Positions 18,329-29,373 are shown, counted from the stretch's first letter. The stretch is DNA of 64,000 nucleotides from Curtobacterium pusillum (GCF_013359865.1 NZ_JABMCE010000063.1:19333-83332); one strand, 5' to 3'. Notes: a model not told the origin generated them from the sequence alone. Numbers and translations are program-made.

Positions 18329-18637
18329 ATGGCGGGACAGAAGATCCGCATCCGGCTCAAGTCGTACGACCACGAGGTCATCGACACGTCGGCCCGGAAG
18401 ATCGTCGACACGGTGACCCGTGCCGGTGCGACCGTGGTCGGCCCGGTGCCGCTCCCCACCGAGAAGAACGTGGTCACCGTGATCCGTTCTCCCCACAAGT
18501 ACAAGGACTCGCGCGAGCACTTCGAGAAGCGCACGCACAAGCGGGTCATCGACATCGTCGACCCGACGCCGAAGGCCGTCGACTCGCTCATGCGACTCGA
18601 CCTCCCGGCCGACGTCAACATCGAGATCAAGCTGTAA
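18329..18637 (+). CDS. rpsJ: 30S ribosomal protein S10
   Basis: The 102-residue protein belongs to the 30S head and also acts as NusE in antitermination complexes. [18 protein letters not shown] at the start is diagnostic and the length is standard. ATG 18329 is the family start; the open frame extends upstream but is not coding there. It is the first gene of the S10 operon and has an unusually long upstream leader. Confidence 0.98.
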   Translation: MAGQKIRIRLKSYDHEVIDTSARKIVDTVTRAGATVVGPVPLPTEKNVVTVIRSPHKYKDSREHFEKRTHKRVIDIVDPTPKAVDSLMRLDLPADVNIEIKL

Positions 18638-18650
18638 GGGGGCTGGACTG

Positions 18651-19304
18651 ATGGCGAACTCAACCAAGACCGTCAAGGGCCTCCTCGGCAAGAAGCTCGG
18701 GATGACCCAGGTGTGGGACGAGAACAACAAGTTCATCCCCGTGACCGTGATCGAGGTCGGCCCGAACGTGGTCACCCAGATCCGCAACGTGGAGCGCGAC
18801 GGCTACGAGGCGATCCAGATCGCCGCCGGTGCCATCGACCCGCGCAAGGTCAACAAGCCGGCCGCCGGCCACTTCGAGGCCGCCGGGGTCACCCCGCGCC
18901 GGACCCTCACCGAGATCCGCACCAACGACTCCGCCGAGTACACGCTCGGTCAGGAGCTCACCGTCGACACCTTCGAGGCCGGCCAGAAGGTCGACGTCGT
19001 CGGGACGTCGAAGGGCAAGGGCTTCGCCGGTGTCATGAAGCGCCACGGCTTCGCCGGTGTGTCCGCTTCGCACGGTGCCCACCGCAACCACCGCAAGCCC
19101 GGTTCGATCGGTGCTTCGTCGACCCCGTCGCGTGTCTTCAAGGGCATGCGCATGGCCGGTCGCATGGGTGGCGAGCGCGTGACCGTCCTCAACCTCACGG
19201 TGCACGCCGTCGACGCCGAGAAGGGTCTGCTGCTCGTCAAGGGCGCGGTCCCCGGTGCCCGCGGTCGCTCCGTCTTCGTCCGCACCGCCGTGAAGGGTAA
19301 GTGA
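18651..19304 (+). CDS. rplC: 50S ribosomal protein L3
   Basis: The 217-residue protein lies near the peptidyl transferase centre. [16 protein letters not shown] near the N-terminus and the loop with [16 protein letters not shown] and [23 protein letters not shown] contacts are typical. It lies 13 bases after rpsJ and its stop overlaps or abuts the rplD start region. Confidence 0.98.
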   Translation: MANSTKTVKGLLGKKLGMTQVWDENNKFIPVTVIEVGPNVVTQIRNVERDGYEAIQIAAGAIDPRKVNKPAAGHFEAAGVTPRRTLTEIRTNDSAEYTLGQELTVDTFEAGQKVDVVGTSKGKGFAGVMKRHGFAGVSASHGAHRNHRKPGSIGASSTPSRVFKGMRMAGRMGGERVTVLNLTVHAVDAEKGLLLVKGAVPGARGRSVFVRTAVKGK

Positions 19305-19306
19305 TC

Positions 19307-19966
19307 ATGGCCACCACGACCGCAACCACGATCGACGTCCTCGACGCATCGGGTACCAAGTCCGGCACCGTCGAGCTCCCCGCAGCGATCTTCGACGTCG
19401 AGACCAACGTCCCGCTGATCCACCAGGTCGTCACCGCGCAGCTCGCAGCCGCGCGTCAGGGCACCCACAAGACCATGAACCGCGGCGAGGTCCGCGGTGC
19501 CGGTCGCAAGCCGTTCAAGCAGAAGGGCACCGGCCGCTCCCGTCAGGGTTCGGTCCGCGCTCCGGAGCACACCGGCGGTGGCGTCGTCCACGGACCGACC
19601 CCGCGCGACTACTCGCAGCGCACCCCGAAGAAGATGATCGCCGCTGCTCTGCTCGGCTCGCTCTCGGACCGCGCCCGCGGTGGCCGCATCTCCGCTGTGG
19701 AGGGCTTCGTCGCGGCCGAGGTGCCGTCGACCAAGACCGCCCGCACGCTCATCGAGAAGGTCGCGCCCGTCAAGAACGTGCTCGTCGTGCTCGAGCAGGA
19801 CGACGAGCTCACGCTCAAGTCGATCCGCAACCTGCCGAACGTCCACGCGCTCTCGTACGGCCAGCTCAACGCCTACGACGTGCTCCGTGCCGACGCGCTC
19901 GTCTTCAGCAAGAGCGCACTCGACGCCTTCATCGCGTCGAAGACCGCGAAGGAGATCTCCGCATGA
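19307..19966 (+). CDS. rplD: 50S ribosomal protein L4
   Basis: The 219-residue protein lines the exit tunnel and in some bacteria autoregulates the S10 operon. The conserved loop [24 protein letters not shown] (tunnel extension) lies near 60-85. ATG 19307 is preferred, with AAGGG nine bases upstream; GTG 19301 overlapping the rplC stop is the alternative. It overlaps rplW by four bases. Confidence 0.97.
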   Translation: MATTTATTIDVLDASGTKSGTVELPAAIFDVETNVPLIHQVVTAQLAAARQGTHKTMNRGEVRGAGRKPFKQKGTGRSRQGSVRAPEHTGGGVVHGPTPRDYSQRTPKKMIAAALLGSLSDRARGGRISAVEGFVAAEVPSTKTARTLIEKVAPVKNVLVVLEQDDELTLKSIRNLPNVHALSYGQLNAYDVLRADALVFSKSALDAFIASKTAKEISA

Positions 19967-20262
19967 GCGGCTTCAACAAGGACCCGCGCGACATCATCAT
20001 CTCGCCGGTCGTCTCGGAGAAGAGCTACGGCCTGATCGACCAGGGCAAGTACACGTTCATCGTGGACCCCCGTTCGAACAAGACCGAGATCAAGCTCGCC
20101 ATCGAGAAGATCTTCGACGTCAAGGTCGCGAGCATCAACACGCTGAACCGTCCGGGCAAGACCCGTCGTACGCGTTTCGGCATGGGCAAGCGCAAGGACA
20201 CCAAGCGCGCCATCGTGACGCTCAAGTCCGGTTCGATCGACATCTTCACGGCTGTCGGCTGA
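19963..20262 (+). CDS. rplW: 50S ribosomal protein L23
   Basis: The 99-residue protein sits at the tunnel exit and is the docking site for trigger factor and [22 protein letters not shown] at the start and [27 protein letters not shown] are typical. It overlaps rplD by four bases (ATGA). Confidence 0.97.
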   Translation: MSGFNKDPRDIIISPVVSEKSYGLIDQGKYTFIVDPRSNKTEIKLAIEKIFDVKVASINTLNRPGKTRRTRFGMGKRKDTKRAIVTLKSGSIDIFTAVG

Positions 20263-20280
20263 GGACCAGAGGGATAAATC

Positions 20281-21120
20281 ATGGCTATTCGTAACTACAA
20301 GCCGACGACCCCCGGTCGTCGCGGCTCGTCGGTCGCCGACTTCGCTGAGATCACCCGTTCGACGCCGGAGAAGTCGCTGCTTCGTCCGCTGCCGAAGACC
20401 GGTGGCCGCAACAGCTCGGGCCGCATCACCACCCGCCACATCGGTGGTGGCCACAAGCGCCAGTACCGCGTGATCGACTTCCGTCGCCACGACAAGGACG
20501 GCGTGGACGCCAAGGTCGCACACATCGAGTACGACCCGAACCGCACGGCGCGCATCGCGCTCCTGCACTACGTGGACGGCACGAAGCGCTACATCATCGC
20601 GCCGAACAAGCTCAAGCAGGGCGACGTCATCGAGCAGGGCCCCGGCGCCGACATCAAGCCGGGCAACAACCTGCCGCTGCGCAACATCCCCGTGGGTACC
20701 GTCGTGCACGCGATCGAGCTCCGCCCCGGCGGCGGCGCGAAGATGGCCCGCTCGGCCGGCGCCTCGGTGCGTCTCGTCGCCAAGGACGGCCCCTACGCGC
20801 AGCTCCGTCTGCCGTCGGGCGAGGTCCGCAACGTCGACGCACGCTGCCGCGCCACGATCGGTGAGGTCGGCAACGCCGAGCAGTCGAACATCAACTGGGG
20901 CAAGGCCGGCCGCATGCGCTGGAAGGGCGTCCGCCCGACCGTGCGTGGTGTCGCGATGAACCCGGTCGACCACCCGCACGGTGGTGGTGAGGGCAAGACC
21001 TCCGGTGGTCGTCACCCGGTCAGCCCGTGGGGTCAGGCCGAGGGTCGCACGCGCAAGCCGAACAAGCCGAGCGACAAGCTCATCGTCCGTCGCCGTAACG
21101 CCGGCAAGAAGCGCAAGTAG
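20281..21120 (+). CDS. rplB: 50S ribosomal protein L2
   Basis: The 279-residue protein is essential for subunit joining and peptidyl transfer. The signature [31 protein letters not shown] near 220-250 includes the critical histidine. The length and position after rplW are standard. Confidence 0.98.
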   Translation: MAIRNYKPTTPGRRGSSVADFAEITRSTPEKSLLRPLPKTGGRNSSGRITTRHIGGGHKRQYRVIDFRRHDKDGVDAKVAHIEYDPNRTARIALLHYVDGTKRYIIAPNKLKQGDVIEQGPGADIKPGNNLPLRNIPVGTVVHAIELRPGGGAKMARSAGASVRLVAKDGPYAQLRLPSGEVRNVDARCRATIGEVGNAEQSNINWGKAGRMRWKGVRPTVRGVAMNPVDHPHGGGEGKTSGGRHPVSPWGQAEGRTRKPNKPSDKLIVRRRNAGKKRK

Positions 21121-21131
21121 GAGTTCAGAAG

Positions 21132-21413
21132 ATGCCACGCAGTCTGAAGAAGGGCCCCTTCGTCGACGAGCACCTGCTCCGCAAGGTCGTCACGCAGAAC
21201 GAGGCCAACACCAAGAACGTGATCCGTACCTGGTCGCGTCGCTCGATGATCATCCCGAACATGCTCGGGCACACGATCGCCGTGCACGACGGCCGCAAGC
21301 ACATCCCGGTGTTCGTCACCGAGTCGATGGTCGGTCACAAGCTCGGCGAGTTCGCGCCGACCCGCACCTTCCGTGGTCACGTGAAGGACGACAAGAAGGG
21401 CCGTCGCCGCTAA
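21132..21413 (+). CDS. rpsS: 30S ribosomal protein S19
   Basis: The 93-residue protein of the 30S head starts [18 protein letters not shown], which is diagnostic. It lies 11 bases after rplB with GGAG upstream. Confidence 0.98.
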   Translation: MPRSLKKGPFVDEHLLRKVVTQNEANTKNVIRTWSRRSMIIPNMLGHTIAVHDGRKHIPVFVTESMVGHKLGEFAPTRTFRGHVKDDKKGRRR

Positions 21414-21438
21414 GGCGGCGACGCAGAGGAGGAACGAA

Positions 21439-21831
21439 ATGGTGGAGTCGATCGCACGCGTGCGACACATCCGCGTCACGCCTCAGAAGGCCCGTCGCGT
21501 CATCGAGCTGATCCGCGGCAAGCAGGCCCACGAGGCCCTCGCCATCCTGAAGTTCGCCCCGCAGGGCGCTTCGGAGCCCGTGTACAAGCTGGTCGCCTCG
21601 GCGATCGCGAACGCCCGGGTGAAGGCGGACTCGACGAACAGCTTCCTCGACGAGCGCGACCTCTACGTGAGCCGCGTCTTCGTCGACGAAGGCACGACCC
21701 TGAAGCGGTTCCAGCCGCGCGCCCAGGGCCGCGCCTTCCGCATCAACAAGCGCACCAGCCACATCACGGTCGTCCTCGCGACGCCGGATGAGGTCGAGGC
21801 TGCCGCGACGAGCAAGAAGGCGAGCAAGTAA
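21439..21831 (+). CDS. rplV: 50S ribosomal protein L22
   Basis: The 130-residue protein has a globular domain and a long hairpin in the exit tunnel. [20 protein letters not shown] and the hairpin [24 protein letters not shown] are typical; changes in that loop are known to give macrolide resistance in other species, and the loop here looks normal. The stop overlaps the rpsC start by one base. Confidence 0.98.
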   Translation: MVESIARVRHIRVTPQKARRVIELIRGKQAHEALAILKFAPQGASEPVYKLVASAIANARVKADSTNSFLDERDLYVSRVFVDEGTTLKRFQPRAQGRAFRINKRTSHITVVLATPDEVEAAATSKKASK

Positions 21832-22628
21832 TGGGCCAGAAGGTCAACCCGTACGGCTTCCGTCTCGGGATCACGACGGACCACGTCTCGCACTGGTTCA
21901 CCGACAGCACGAAGCCGGGTCAGCGCTACGCCGACTACGTGGCCGAGGACATCAAGGTGCGCGAGTACCTGAAGAAGACCCTCGACCGCGCCGGCGTCGC
22001 CCGCATCGAGCTCGAGCGCACCCGTGACCGTGTCCGCGTGGACATCCACACCGCGCGTCCGGGCATCGTCATCGGTCGCCGTGGCGCCGAGGCGGAGCGT
22101 GTCCGTGGCGAGCTCGAGAAGCTCACCAAGAAGCAGATCCAGCTCAACATCCTCGAGGTCAAGAACCCCGAGACCGAGGCCCAGCTCGTCGCGCAGGGCA
22201 TCGCCGAGCAGCTCTCCGCTCGTGTCGCGTTCCGTCGCGCCATGCGCAAGGGCCTGCAGGGTGCACAGCGCGCCGGCGCCAAGGGTGTCCGCATCCAGGT
22301 GTTGGGTCGTCTCGGCGGCGCCGAGATGTCGCGCTCGGAGTTCTACCGCGAGGGCCGCGTGCCCCTGCACACGCTCCGCGCGAACATCGACTACGGCTTC
22401 TACGAGGCCCGGACCACGTTCGGCCGCATCGGCGTGAAGGTCTGGATCTACAAGGGCGACATCACGAACAAGGAGCTCGCTCGCGAGCAGGCGAACCAGC
22501 GTTCGTCGCGTCCGGAGCGTCGTGGCGGCCCCCGTGGCGAGCGCGGCGACCGCCGTGGCGGCGACCGTGGTGGCCGTCAGCAGCAGGCCCCGCAGGACGC
22601 GCCGGCCGGCGCAGGAGTTGAGGCGTAA
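21831..22628 (+). CDS. rpsC: 30S ribosomal protein S3 with RG-rich tail
   Basis: The 265-residue protein forms part of the mRNA entry tunnel. [13 protein letters not shown] at the start, the KH domain with [14 protein letters not shown], and KVWIYKGDI near 205 are standard. After about residue 210 there is an added Arg/Gly/Gln-rich tail with RG repeats, longer than in E. coli. Its start overlaps the rplV stop and it precedes rplP by two bases. Confidence 0.98.
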   Translation: MGQKVNPYGFRLGITTDHVSHWFTDSTKPGQRYADYVAEDIKVREYLKKTLDRAGVARIELERTRDRVRVDIHTARPGIVIGRRGAEAERVRGELEKLTKKQIQLNILEVKNPETEAQLVAQGIAEQLSARVAFRRAMRKGLQGAQRAGAKGVRIQVLGRLGGAEMSRSEFYREGRVPLHTLRANIDYGFYEARTTFGRIGVKVWIYKGDITNKELAREQANQRSSRPERRGGPRGERGDRRGGDRGGRQQQAPQDAPAGAGVEA

Positions 22629-22630
22629 CC

Positions 22631-23050
22631 ATGCTTATTCCCCGTCGAGTCAAGCACCGCAAGCAGCACCACCCGAAGCGCTCGGGCCAGGCCACCGGCG
22701 GCACCAAGGTGTCGTTCGGTGACTACGGCATCCAGGCCCTCACCCCGGCTTACGTGACCAACCGTCAGATCGAGTCCGCTCGTATCGCCATGACGCGTCA
22801 CATCAAGCGTGGCGGCAAGGTGTGGATCAACATCTACCCGGACCGTCCGCTCACGAAGAAGCCGGCCGAGACCCGCATGGGTTCCGGTAAGGGTTCCCCC
22901 GAGTGGTGGGTCGCCAACGTCAAGCCGGGTCGTGTGCTCTTCGAGCTCTCCGGCGTCAGCGAGGACATCGCCCGCGAGGCGTTGACCCGCGCAATCCACA
23001 AGCTGCCCCTCAAGGCACGCATCATCAAGCGCGAGGAGGGCGACGCATAA
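22631..23050 (+). CDS. rplP: 50S ribosomal protein L16
   Basis: The 139-residue protein supports A-site tRNA positioning. [16 protein letters not shown] at the start and [25 protein letters not shown] are diagnostic. The stop overlaps the rpmC start by one base (TAATG). Confidence 0.98.
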   Translation: MLIPRRVKHRKQHHPKRSGQATGGTKVSFGDYGIQALTPAYVTNRQIESARIAMTRHIKRGGKVWINIYPDRPLTKKPAETRMGSGKGSPEWWVANVKPGRVLFELSGVSEDIAREALTRAIHKLPLKARIIKREEGDA

Positions 23051-23370
23051 TGGCGATCGGTTCCAAGGAGCTCCGTCCGACGGAGCTCGACACGTTCGAG
23101 AACGAGCGTCTTGCTGACGAACTGAAGAAGGCCAAGGAGGAACTCTTCAACCTCCGCTTCCAGTCGGCCACCGGCCAGCTGGAGAGCCACGGTCGTCTCC
23201 GTGCCGTCAAGCGCGACATCGCCCGTATCTACACCGTCCTCCGCGAGCGCGAGCTCGGCATCCGTGCCACCCCCGCGCCCGTCGAGACCGCCACCAAGGC
23301 CAAGAAGACGACGAAGAAGGCTGACAAGCCGGCCGAGTCGACCGAGGCCGAGACCGCCGAGGAGAACTGA
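23050..23370 (+). CDS. rpmC: 50S ribosomal protein L29 with C-terminal extension
   Basis: The 106-residue protein contains the two-helix L29 core (residues 8-70, with [15 protein letters not shown] and [17 protein letters not shown]) near the tunnel exit. A Lys/Ala/Thr then Glu-rich tail of about 30 residues follows, so it is longer than the usual 60-70. ATG 23050 was selected by overlap with the rplP stop; it overlaps rpsQ by one base. Confidence 0.96.
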   Translation: MAIGSKELRPTELDTFENERLADELKKAKEELFNLRFQSATGQLESHGRLRAVKRDIARIYTVLRERELGIRATPAPVETATKAKKTTKKADKPAESTEAETAEEN

Positions 23371-23654
23371 TGGCGAACGAAGAGAAGAACTCCGCCGCCT
23401 CCGCTCGCGGCTACCGCAAGACGCGTCGTGGCTACGTCACGAGCGACAAGATGGACAAGACCATCGTGGTCGAGGTCGAGGACCGCGTGAAGCACGCGCT
23501 CTACGGCAAGATCATCCGTCGCACGTCCAAGGTGAAGGCCCACGACGAGCTCGGCACCGCTGGTGTCGGCGACCTCGTCGTGATCAGCGAGACCCGTCCC
23601 CTCAGCGCCTCGAAGCGCTGGCGCCTGGTCGAGATCCTCGAGAAGGCCAAGTAG
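23370..23654 (+). CDS. rpsQ: 30S ribosomal protein S17
   Basis: The 94-residue OB-fold protein binds 16S rRNA early in assembly. [23 protein letters not shown] is typical. It is the last gene of the S10 operon proper and lies 31 bases before rplN. Confidence 0.98.
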   Translation: MANEEKNSAASARGYRKTRRGYVTSDKMDKTIVVEVEDRVKHALYGKIIRRTSKVKAHDELGTAGVGDLVVISETRPLSASKRWRLVEILEKAK

Positions 23655-23685
23655 GCCCCGGCCTGCTTCGGAATAGGAGACAGCA

Positions 23686-24054
23686 GTGATTCAGCAGGAA
23701 TCCCGCCTCAAGGTCGCCGACAACACGGGTGCCAAGGAGATCTTGACCATCCGCGTGCTCGGCGGCTCGGGTCGTCGCTACGCCGGTCTCGGTGACGTCA
23801 TCGTCGCCACGGTGAAGGACGCCATCCCCGGCGGCAACGTGAAGAAGGGTGACGTCGTCAAGGCGGTCATCGTTCGCACCAAGAAGGAGACCCGTCGTCA
23901 GGACGGCTCCTACATCAAGTTCGACGAGAACGCGGCAGTGATCCTCAAGGCCGACGGCGACCCGCGCGGTACGCGCATCTTCGGTCCGGTCGGTCGCGAG
24001 CTCCGTGACAAGAAGTTCATGAAGATCATCTCGCTCGCGCCGGAGGTGCTGTAA
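23686..24054 (+). CDS. rplN: 50S ribosomal protein L14
   Basis: The 122-residue protein forms an intersubunit bridge. [18 protein letters not shown] at the start is diagnostic, and the length is standard. The start is GTG 23686 with AGGAGA upstream. It opens the spc gene group. Confidence 0.98.
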   Translation: MIQQESRLKVADNTGAKEILTIRVLGGSGRRYAGLGDVIVATVKDAIPGGNVKKGDVVKAVIVRTKKETRRQDGSYIKFDENAAVILKADGDPRGTRIFGPVGRELRDKKFMKIISLAPEVL

Positions 24055-24057
24055 GCC

Positions 24058-24417
24058 ATGGCGAACATCAAGAAGGGTGACCTCGTCGAGGTCATCACGG
24101 GTGCCACGCAGGAGCGTGGCGGCGACCGCGGCAAGCAGGGCAAGGTCATCGAGGTGCTCCGCGACCAGGAGCGCGTCGTCGTCGAGGGCGTGAACTTCGT
24201 CACGAAGCACGTCCGCGTCGGCCAGACCCAGCGCGGTTCGAAGACCGGCGGCATCGAGCAGCACGAGGCTCCGATCCACGTGTCGAACGTCGCCATCGTC
24301 GACCCGAAGACCAAGAAGCCGACCCGCGTCGGCTTCCGCAACGAAGAGGTGGAGAAGGACGGCGTCAAGAAGACCGTCCGCGTCCGCTACGCCAAGAAGT
24401 CGGGTGAGAAGCTCTGA
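24058..24417 (+). CDS. rplX: 50S ribosomal protein L24
   Basis: The 119-residue KOW-domain protein starts assembly of the 50S subunit. [27 protein letters not shown] and [15 protein letters not shown] are typical. It lies three bases after rplN and overlaps rplE by one base. Confidence 0.98.
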   Translation: MANIKKGDLVEVITGATQERGGDRGKQGKVIEVLRDQERVVVEGVNFVTKHVRVGQTQRGSKTGGIEQHEAPIHVSNVAIVDPKTKKPTRVGFRNEEVEKDGVKKTVRVRYAKKSGEKL

Positions 24418-25007
24418 TGACCGACACGACTGCCGCGCCGGCGACCAAGGTCGAGCCGCGCCTCAAGCAGAAGTACAAGAACGAGATCAAGGCTGCCCTC
24501 ACCGAGCAGTTCGGGTACGCGAACGTCAACCAGGTCCCCGGCCTGGTCAAGGTCGTCGTGAACACCGGTGTCGGTGAGGCCGCTCGTGACTCGAAGATCA
24601 TCGAGGGGGCCATCAAGGACCTCACGGCGATCACGGGTCAGAAGCCCCAGGTCACCAAGGCCCGCAAGTCCATCGCGCAGTTCAAGCTGCGCGAGGGCCA
24701 GGCCATCGGTGCGCACGTCACCCTCCGCGGCGACCGCGCCTGGGAGTTCATCGACCGGCTCGTCACCCTCGCCCTGCCCCGCATCCGCGACTTCCGCGGC
24801 CTCAGCGACAAGCAGTTCGACGGGAACGGCAACTACACCTTCGGTCTCACGGAGCAGTCCGTGTTCCACGAGATCGACCAGGACCGCATCGACCGCGTGC
24901 GTGGCTTCGACATCACCGTCGTGACCACCGCGAAGTCGGACGACGAGGGCCGCGCGCTGCTCAAGCAGCTCGGGTTCCCGTTCCGTTCTGCCGAGCAGAC
25001 GGTCTAA
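24417..25007 (+). CDS. rplE: 50S ribosomal protein L5
   Basis: The 196-residue protein binds 5S rRNA and contacts P-site t[23 protein letters not shown] and the region [20 protein letters not shown] are typical. It is followed by a strong hairpin and a 153-base gap, where many bacteria encode S14. Confidence 0.98.
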   Translation: MTDTTAAPATKVEPRLKQKYKNEIKAALTEQFGYANVNQVPGLVKVVVNTGVGEAARDSKIIEGAIKDLTAITGQKPQVTKARKSIAQFKLREGQAIGAHVTLRGDRAWEFIDRLVTLALPRIRDFRGLSDKQFDGNGNYTFGLTEQSVFHEIDQDRIDRVRGFDITVVTTAKSDDEGRALLKQLGFPFRSAEQTV

Positions 25008-25020
25008 GATACTTCGGGCG

Positions 25021-25056
25021 GTGCGGGCCGGAGGATTCACGTCCTCCGGCCCGCAC
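25021..25056 (+). terminator. strong hairpin between rplE and rpsH
   Basis: A perfect 15-bp stem (25021-25035 with 25042-25056) has a six-base loop. It probably terminates or attenuates transcription within the spc cluster, or protects the 3' end of the upstream message. No rpsN gene is present in the gap. Confidence 0.75.
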
Positions 25057-25160
25057 GCACGAACACACCGATCCAGGGGAACCGCCCCAGGATCACCCGA
25101 TCGCTCAGGTCGGCATTCGTGGAACGGGTGTCGAAACCAGGCGAAGAATGGACGACCATC

Positions 25161-25559
25161 ATGACGATGACCGATCCGGTCGCAGACATGCTGACCAGAT
25201 TGCGGAACGCGAACTCGGCGCACCACGACGCCGTCTCGCTTCCCAGCTCCAAGCTGAAGAAGAACATCGCCGAGATCCTCAAGCGTGAGGGTTACATCAG
25301 CGAGTGGAAGATCGAGGACGCCCGCGTCGGGCAGACCCTCACGATCGACCTGAAGTACGGCCCCGAGCGCGAGCGTTCGATCGCCGGCATCAAGCGCGTC
25401 TCGAAGCCCGGTCTCCGGGTCTACGCGAAGTCGACGGAGATCCCCCAGGTCCTCGGTGGCCTCGGCGTGGCGATCCTCTCGACCTCGTCGGGACTGCTCA
25501 CCGACCGTGAAGCCGAGCAGAAGGGCGTGGGTGGGGAAGTCCTCGCCTACGTGTGGTGA
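25161..25559 (+). CDS. rpsH: 30S ribosomal protein S8
   Basis: The 132-residue protein binds the central domain of 16S rRNA and represses the spc operon in E. coli. [20 protein letters not shown] at the start and [25 protein letters not shown] at the end are diagnostic. ATG 25161 is the family start; the upstream in-frame GTG 25119 is rejected. No S14 gene precedes it. Confidence 0.98.
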   Translation: MTMTDPVADMLTRLRNANSAHHDAVSLPSSKLKKNIAEILKREGYISEWKIEDARVGQTLTIDLKYGPERERSIAGIKRVSKPGLRVYAKSTEIPQVLGGLGVAILSTSSGLLTDREAEQKGVGGEVLAYVW

Positions 25560-25565
25560 TCGACA

Positions 25566-26102
25566 ATGTCTCGTATCGGACGTCTTCCCATTGACATCCC
25601 CGCTGGCGTGACCGTCTCCATCGACGGCCAGAACGTCGCGGTCAAGGGCCCGAAGGGCGAGCTCGCGCTCGTCGTCGCGGAGCCCATCCAGGCCAAGGTC
25701 GAGGAGAACCAGGTCCTCGTCACCCGTCCGGACGACGAGCGCAGCTCGCGTGCGCTGCACGGCCTGACCCGTACCCTCATCGCGAACAACATCATCGGGG
25801 TCACCCAGGGCTACTCCAAGGGCCTCGAGGTCGTCGGCACCGGTTACCGCGTGCAGGCGAAGGGCAACAACGTCGAGTTCGCGCTCGGTTACTCCCACCC
25901 GATCACGGTCGAGCCGCCCGCGGGCATCAGCTTCGCCGTCGAGGGCAACAACAAGGTCACCGTCAACGGCATCGACAAGCAGTCCGTCGGCGAGGTCGCT
26001 GCAAACATCCGCAAGCTGCGCAAGCCCGAGCCCTACAAGGGCAAGGGTGTCCGCTACGCGGGCGAGATCGTGCGCCGCAAGGCCGGAAAGTCAGGTAAGT
26101 GA
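25566..26102 (+). CDS. rplF: 50S ribosomal protein L6
   Basis: The 178-residue protein lies near the factor-binding site. [16 protein letters not shown] at the start and [15 protein letters not shown] near the end are diagnostic. It lies six bases after rpsH. Confidence 0.98.
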   Translation: MSRIGRLPIDIPAGVTVSIDGQNVAVKGPKGELALVVAEPIQAKVEENQVLVTRPDDERSSRALHGLTRTLIANNIIGVTQGYSKGLEVVGTGYRVQAKGNNVEFALGYSHPITVEPPAGISFAVEGNNKVTVNGIDKQSVGEVAANIRKLRKPEPYKGKGVRYAGEIVRRKAGKSGK

Positions 26103-26104
26103 TC

Positions 26105-26476
26105 ATGGCCATCGGAATCCGAGGCAAGAGCAAGTCGGCCGCCAAGGCGCGCCGTCACAACCGTCTCCGCAAGAAGATCACCGGCACCGAGGCGCGTCCG
26201 CGTCTCGCCGTCACCCGCTCGTCGCGTCACGTGTTCGTGCAGGTCATCGACGACGCGAAGGGCCACACCCTGGCCAGCGCGTCGACGATGGAGGCCGACC
26301 TCCGGTCGTTCGACGGCGACAAGACGGCCAAGGCCCGTCGCGTCGGCGAGCTCCTCGCCGAGCGTGCGAAGGCCGCCGGCGTCGAGGCCGTGGTCTTCGA
26401 CCGCGGTGGTAGCAAGTACGCCGGTCGCGTCGCCGCGATCGCCGATGGTGCCCGTGAAGGAGGGCTGAACCTGTGA
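26105..26476 (+). CDS. rplR: 50S ribosomal protein L18
   Basis: The 123-residue protein binds 5S r[29 protein letters not shown] and the C-terminal [23 protein letters not shown] are typical. ATG 26105 is preferred to the in-frame GTG 26099. It overlaps rpsE by four bases. Confidence 0.98.
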   Translation: MAIGIRGKSKSAAKARRHNRLRKKITGTEARPRLAVTRSSRHVFVQVIDDAKGHTLASASTMEADLRSFDGDKTAKARRVGELLAERAKAAGVEAVVFDRGGSKYAGRVAAIADGAREGGLNL

Positions 26477-27258
26477 GCGACATCGCGAACACCAACGAAG
26501 ACGCCAACGTCGAGGCCACCGAGGCCACCGAGGCGACCACGGCTCCGGCCGAGGCTGCGAAGACCGGCAAGGACGCGGAGACCCCGGCGGTCGCCGAGCG
26601 TCCGGTCGAGACCGCTGCCGGTTCCGCGTCGAACAACCGCGACTCGAACGACAACCGTGGGCGCCGTGGCGGCGGCCGTGACCGTCAGCAGGGACGCGAC
26701 CGCAACAACCGCGGTGGCGACAGCCAGTTCCTCGAGCGCGTCGTGACCATCAACCGCGTCTCCAAGGTCGTCAAGGGTGGTCGTCGCTTCAGCTTCACCG
26801 CGCTCGTCGTCGTCGGTGACGGCAACGGTCTCGTGGGCGTCGGCTACGGCAAGGCCCGTGAGGTCCCGACCGCCATCTCGAAGGGTGTCGAGGAGGCGAA
26901 GAAGAACTTCTTCCGCGTCCCGCGCGTCGGCAACACCATCCCGCACCCGGTGCAGGGTGAGGCCGCTGCCGGTGTCGTGCTCCTCCGTCCGGCCGCCGCC
27001 GGTACCGGTGTCATCGCCGGTGGCCCGGTCCGCGCCGTCCTCGAGTGCGCCGGCATCCACGACGTCCTGAGCAAGTCGCTCGGTTCGTCCAACACCATCA
27101 ACATCGTGCACGCGACCGTCGAGGCGCTGCAGCAGCTCGAGGAGCCCCGCGCCGTCGCAAGCCGTCGTGGCCTCGACGTCGACCGGGTCGTCCCGGCCCG
27201 TCTGCTCCAGGCCGAGGCAGCCGCTCTGCGCGCCGCGTCCGAGAAGGCAGGTGCGTGA
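26473..27258 (+). CDS. rpsE: 30S ribosomal protein S5 with long N-terminal extension
   Basis: The 261-residue protein has the S5 core from about residue 87 ([21 protein letters not shown]) with the double-stranded RNA-binding and C-terminal domains. Before it lies an 86-residue extension, first Glu/Ala/Thr-rich and then Arg/Gly/Asn-rich. S5 works in decoding fidelity and mRNA unwinding at the entry tunnel. GTG 26473 overlaps the rplR stop (GTGA), which supports the long form; an internal start after the extension has no evident ribosome site. Confidence 0.96.
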   Translation: MSDIANTNEDANVEATEATEATTAPAEAAKTGKDAETPAVAERPVETAAGSASNNRDSNDNRGRRGGGRDRQQGRDRNNRGGDSQFLERVVTINRVSKVVKGGRRFSFTALVVVGDGNGLVGVGYGKAREVPTAISKGVEEAKKNFFRVPRVGNTIPHPVQGEAAAGVVLLRPAAAGTGVIAGGPVRAVLECAGIHDVLSKSLGSSNTINIVHATVEALQQLEEPRAVASRRGLDVDRVVPARLLQAEAAALRAASEKAGA

Positions 27259-27443
27259 TGGCGACGCTGAAGATCACGCAGACGAAGTCCGTTATCAGCG
27301 AGAAGCAGTACCAGCGCGACACCCTCCGCAGCCTGGGTCTCAAGCGCATCGGCCAGACGGTCGAGCGTGAGGACAACTCCCAGAACCGCGGGTACGTCGC
27401 GACGGTCGCGCACCTCGTGAAGGTCGAGGAGGTCGACGCATGA
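27258..27443 (+). CDS. rpmD: 50S ribosomal protein L30
   Basis: The 61-residue protein has the whole L30 fold: [33 protein letters not shown] 27258 overlaps the rpsE stop by one base, and its stop overlaps the rplO start. Confidence 0.97.
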   Translation: MATLKITQTKSVISEKQYQRDTLRSLGLKRIGQTVEREDNSQNRGYVATVAHLVKVEEVDA

Positions 27444-27904
27444 GCGACGAGAAGAACGAGCGCGTGCAGGTCCTGAAGCTGCACCACCTCCGTCCCGCCG
27501 AGGGTGCCAAGAAGGCTCGTACCCGCGTCGGTCGCGGTGAGGGCTCGAAGGGCAAGACCGCCGGCCGTGGTACCAAGGGCCAGAAGGCTCGTTACCAGGT
27601 CAAGGTCGGCTTCGAGGGTGGGCAGATGCCGCTGCACATGCGCACCCCGAAGCTCCGCGGGTTCAAGAACCCGTTCCGTGTCGAGTACCAGGTCGTGAAC
27701 CTGGACAAGATCGCGGAGCTCTACCCGAAGGGTGGCGACGTCACCGTCGCGGACCTGGTCGCCAAGGGCGCCGTCCGCAAGAACGAGAAGGTCAAGGTTC
27801 TCGGTCAGGGTGACATCAGCGTGAAGGTCACGGTCTCGGTCGACAAGGTCTCGGCGTCCGCCGCCGAGAAGATCGCGGCTGCTGGCGGCACCGTCTCCCA
27901 GTAA
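27440..27904 (+). CDS. rplO: 50S ribosomal protein L15
   Basis: The 154-residue protein contains [36 protein letters not shown], followed by [22 protein letters not shown], both diagnostic. It overlaps rpmD by four bases. A strong hairpin directly follows it before secY. Confidence 0.98.
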   Translation: MSDEKNERVQVLKLHHLRPAEGAKKARTRVGRGEGSKGKTAGRGTKGQKARYQVKVGFEGGQMPLHMRTPKLRGFKNPFRVEYQVVNLDKIAELYPKGGDVTVADLVAKGAVRKNEKVKVLGQGDISVKVTVSVDKVSASAAEKIAAAGGTVSQ

Positions 27905-27910
27905 CCCCGT

Positions 27911-27942
27911 CGGCGGCCCGTGCGTTTGCGCACGGGCCGCCG
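27911..27942 (+). terminator. hairpin between rplO and secY
   Basis: A 14-bp perfect stem (27911-27924 with 27929-27942) closes on a TTTG loop and is followed by TTACGGTTTCC. It is likely to reduce or end read-through into secY. TTGACA at 27954-27959 just beyond may be a -35 box, but I find no good -10. A further inverted repeat (GTGGTCGGC 27960-27968 with GCCGACCAC 27990-27998) lies in the secY leader. Confidence 0.75.
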
Positions 27943-28050
27943 TTACGGTTTCCTTGACAGTGGTCGGCGTCCGCCGGCCAGGTCGGTCCTGCCGACCACA
28001 CCGGTGACGGTCCCCCGCCGGGCCGCCGGTCCCAGAAGTTCGGAGTCCTC

Positions 28051-29373
28051 GTGTTCAGAGCGGTCGCGCGCATCATGCGCACCCCAGATCTTCGCAAGAA
28101 GATCGGCTTCACCCTCGCGATCATCGCGCTGTTCCGCCTGGGGTCGTACATCCCCGCGCCGTTCGTCGACTACGCATCCGTCCAGACCTGTCTCGCCAGC
28201 GCATCGTCGCAGCAGGGTCTGTACGACCTGATCAACCTGTTCTCCGGCGGCGCGCTGCTGAAGCTCTCGGTCTTCGCGCTCGGCATCATGCCGTACATCA
28301 CGTCGTCGATCATCGTGCAGCTCCTGCGCGTGGTCATCCCGCACTTCGACGCCCTCTACAAGGAGGGGCAGTCCGGTCAGGCCAAGCTGACGCAGTACAC
28401 GCGCTACCTCACGATCGCGCTGGGCGTGCTGCAGTCCACCACCCTGATCACGGTCGCCCGCTCGGGTGCGCTCTTCGGCACGAACGCGTCGACCTCCTGC
28501 TCGTCGATCATCTCGAACGACAGCTGGTACGCGATCATGCTCATGGTCGTCACGCTGACCGCCGGCACCGGCCTCATCATGTGGATGGGCGAGCTCGTCA
28601 CCGAGCGCGGCATCGGCAACGGCATGTCGCTCCTCATCTTCACGTCGATCGCGGCGCAGTTCCCGTCGGCGCTCTGGGCGATCGAGCAGTCGAACGGCTT
28701 CGAGCTGTTCCTGTTCGTCATCCTCGTCGGCCTGGTCATCATGATGGCCGTCGTGTTCGTCGAGCAGTCGCAGCGGCGCATCCCCGTCCAGTACGCCAAG
28801 CGCATGGTGGGCCGGCGCACGTACGGCGGCAACAACACGTACATCCCGATCAAGGTGAACATGGCCGGCGTCGTGCCCGTCATCTTCGCCTCGTCGCTGC
28901 TCTACCTGCCGGCCCTGGTCGCGCAGTTCAACCAGCCCTCCGACGGCACCGAGCCGGCCGCGTGGGTGACGTGGATCCAGAACAACCTGACCTCGGGTGA
29001 CAACTGGTTCTACATGGTCCTGTACTTCCTGCTCATCGTCGGGTTCACGTACTTCTACGTCGCGATCACCTTCAACCCCGAAGAGGTCGCCGACAACATG
29101 AAGAAGTACGGCGGCTTCATCCCGGGCATCCGGGCCGGTCGTCCGACGGCCGAGTACCTCGACTACGTCCTGACCCGGGTGACGCTGCCCGGCTCCCTGT
29201 ACCTCGGTCTCATCGCGCTCATCCCGCTGGCGGCGCTGGCGTTCTTCGGCGCGAACCAGAACTTCCCGTTCGGTGGCGCGAGCATCCTCATCATCGTGGG
29301 TGTCGGCCTCGAGACCGTGAAGCAGATCGACTCGCAGCTGCAGCAACGTCACTACGAAGGGCTTCTCCGTTGA
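28051..29373 (+). CDS. secY: protein translocase subunit SecY
   Basis: The 440-residue protein is the channel of the Sec export system. Ten membrane helices are visible. The plug region ([28 protein letters not shown]) lies at about 60-90 and the C5 cytoplasmic loop ([24 protein letters not shown]) near 355-380. The start is GTG 28051. The TTG start of adk overlaps its stop. In this window it serves the secreted nuclease, the modular surface protein and the LCP protein. Confidence 0.98.
   Translation: MFRAVARIMRTPDLRKKIGFTLAIIALFRLGSYIPAPFVDYASVQTCLASASSQQGLYDLINLFSGGALLKLSVFALGIMPYITSSIIVQLLRVVIPHFDALYKEGQSGQAKLTQYTRYLTIALGVLQSTTLITVARSGALFGTNASTSCSSIISNDSWYAIMLMVVTLTAGTGLIMWMGELVTERGIGNGMSLLIFTSIAAQFPSALWAIEQSNGFELFLFVILVGLVIMMAVVFVEQSQRRIPVQYAKRMVGRRTYGGNNTYIPIKVNMAGVVPVIFASSLLYLPALVAQFNQPSDGTEPAAWVTWIQNNLTSGDNWFYMVLYFLLIVGFTYFYVAITFNPEEVADNMKKYGGFIPGIRAGRPTAEYLDYVLTRVTLPGSLYLGLIALIPLAALAFFGANQNFPFGGASILIIVGVGLETVKQIDSQLQQRHYEGLLR

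Noticed and set aside
25008..25160. A hidden rpsN/rpsZ gene
   Set aside because: None of the six frames gives an S14-like sequence with a CxxC zinc motif.
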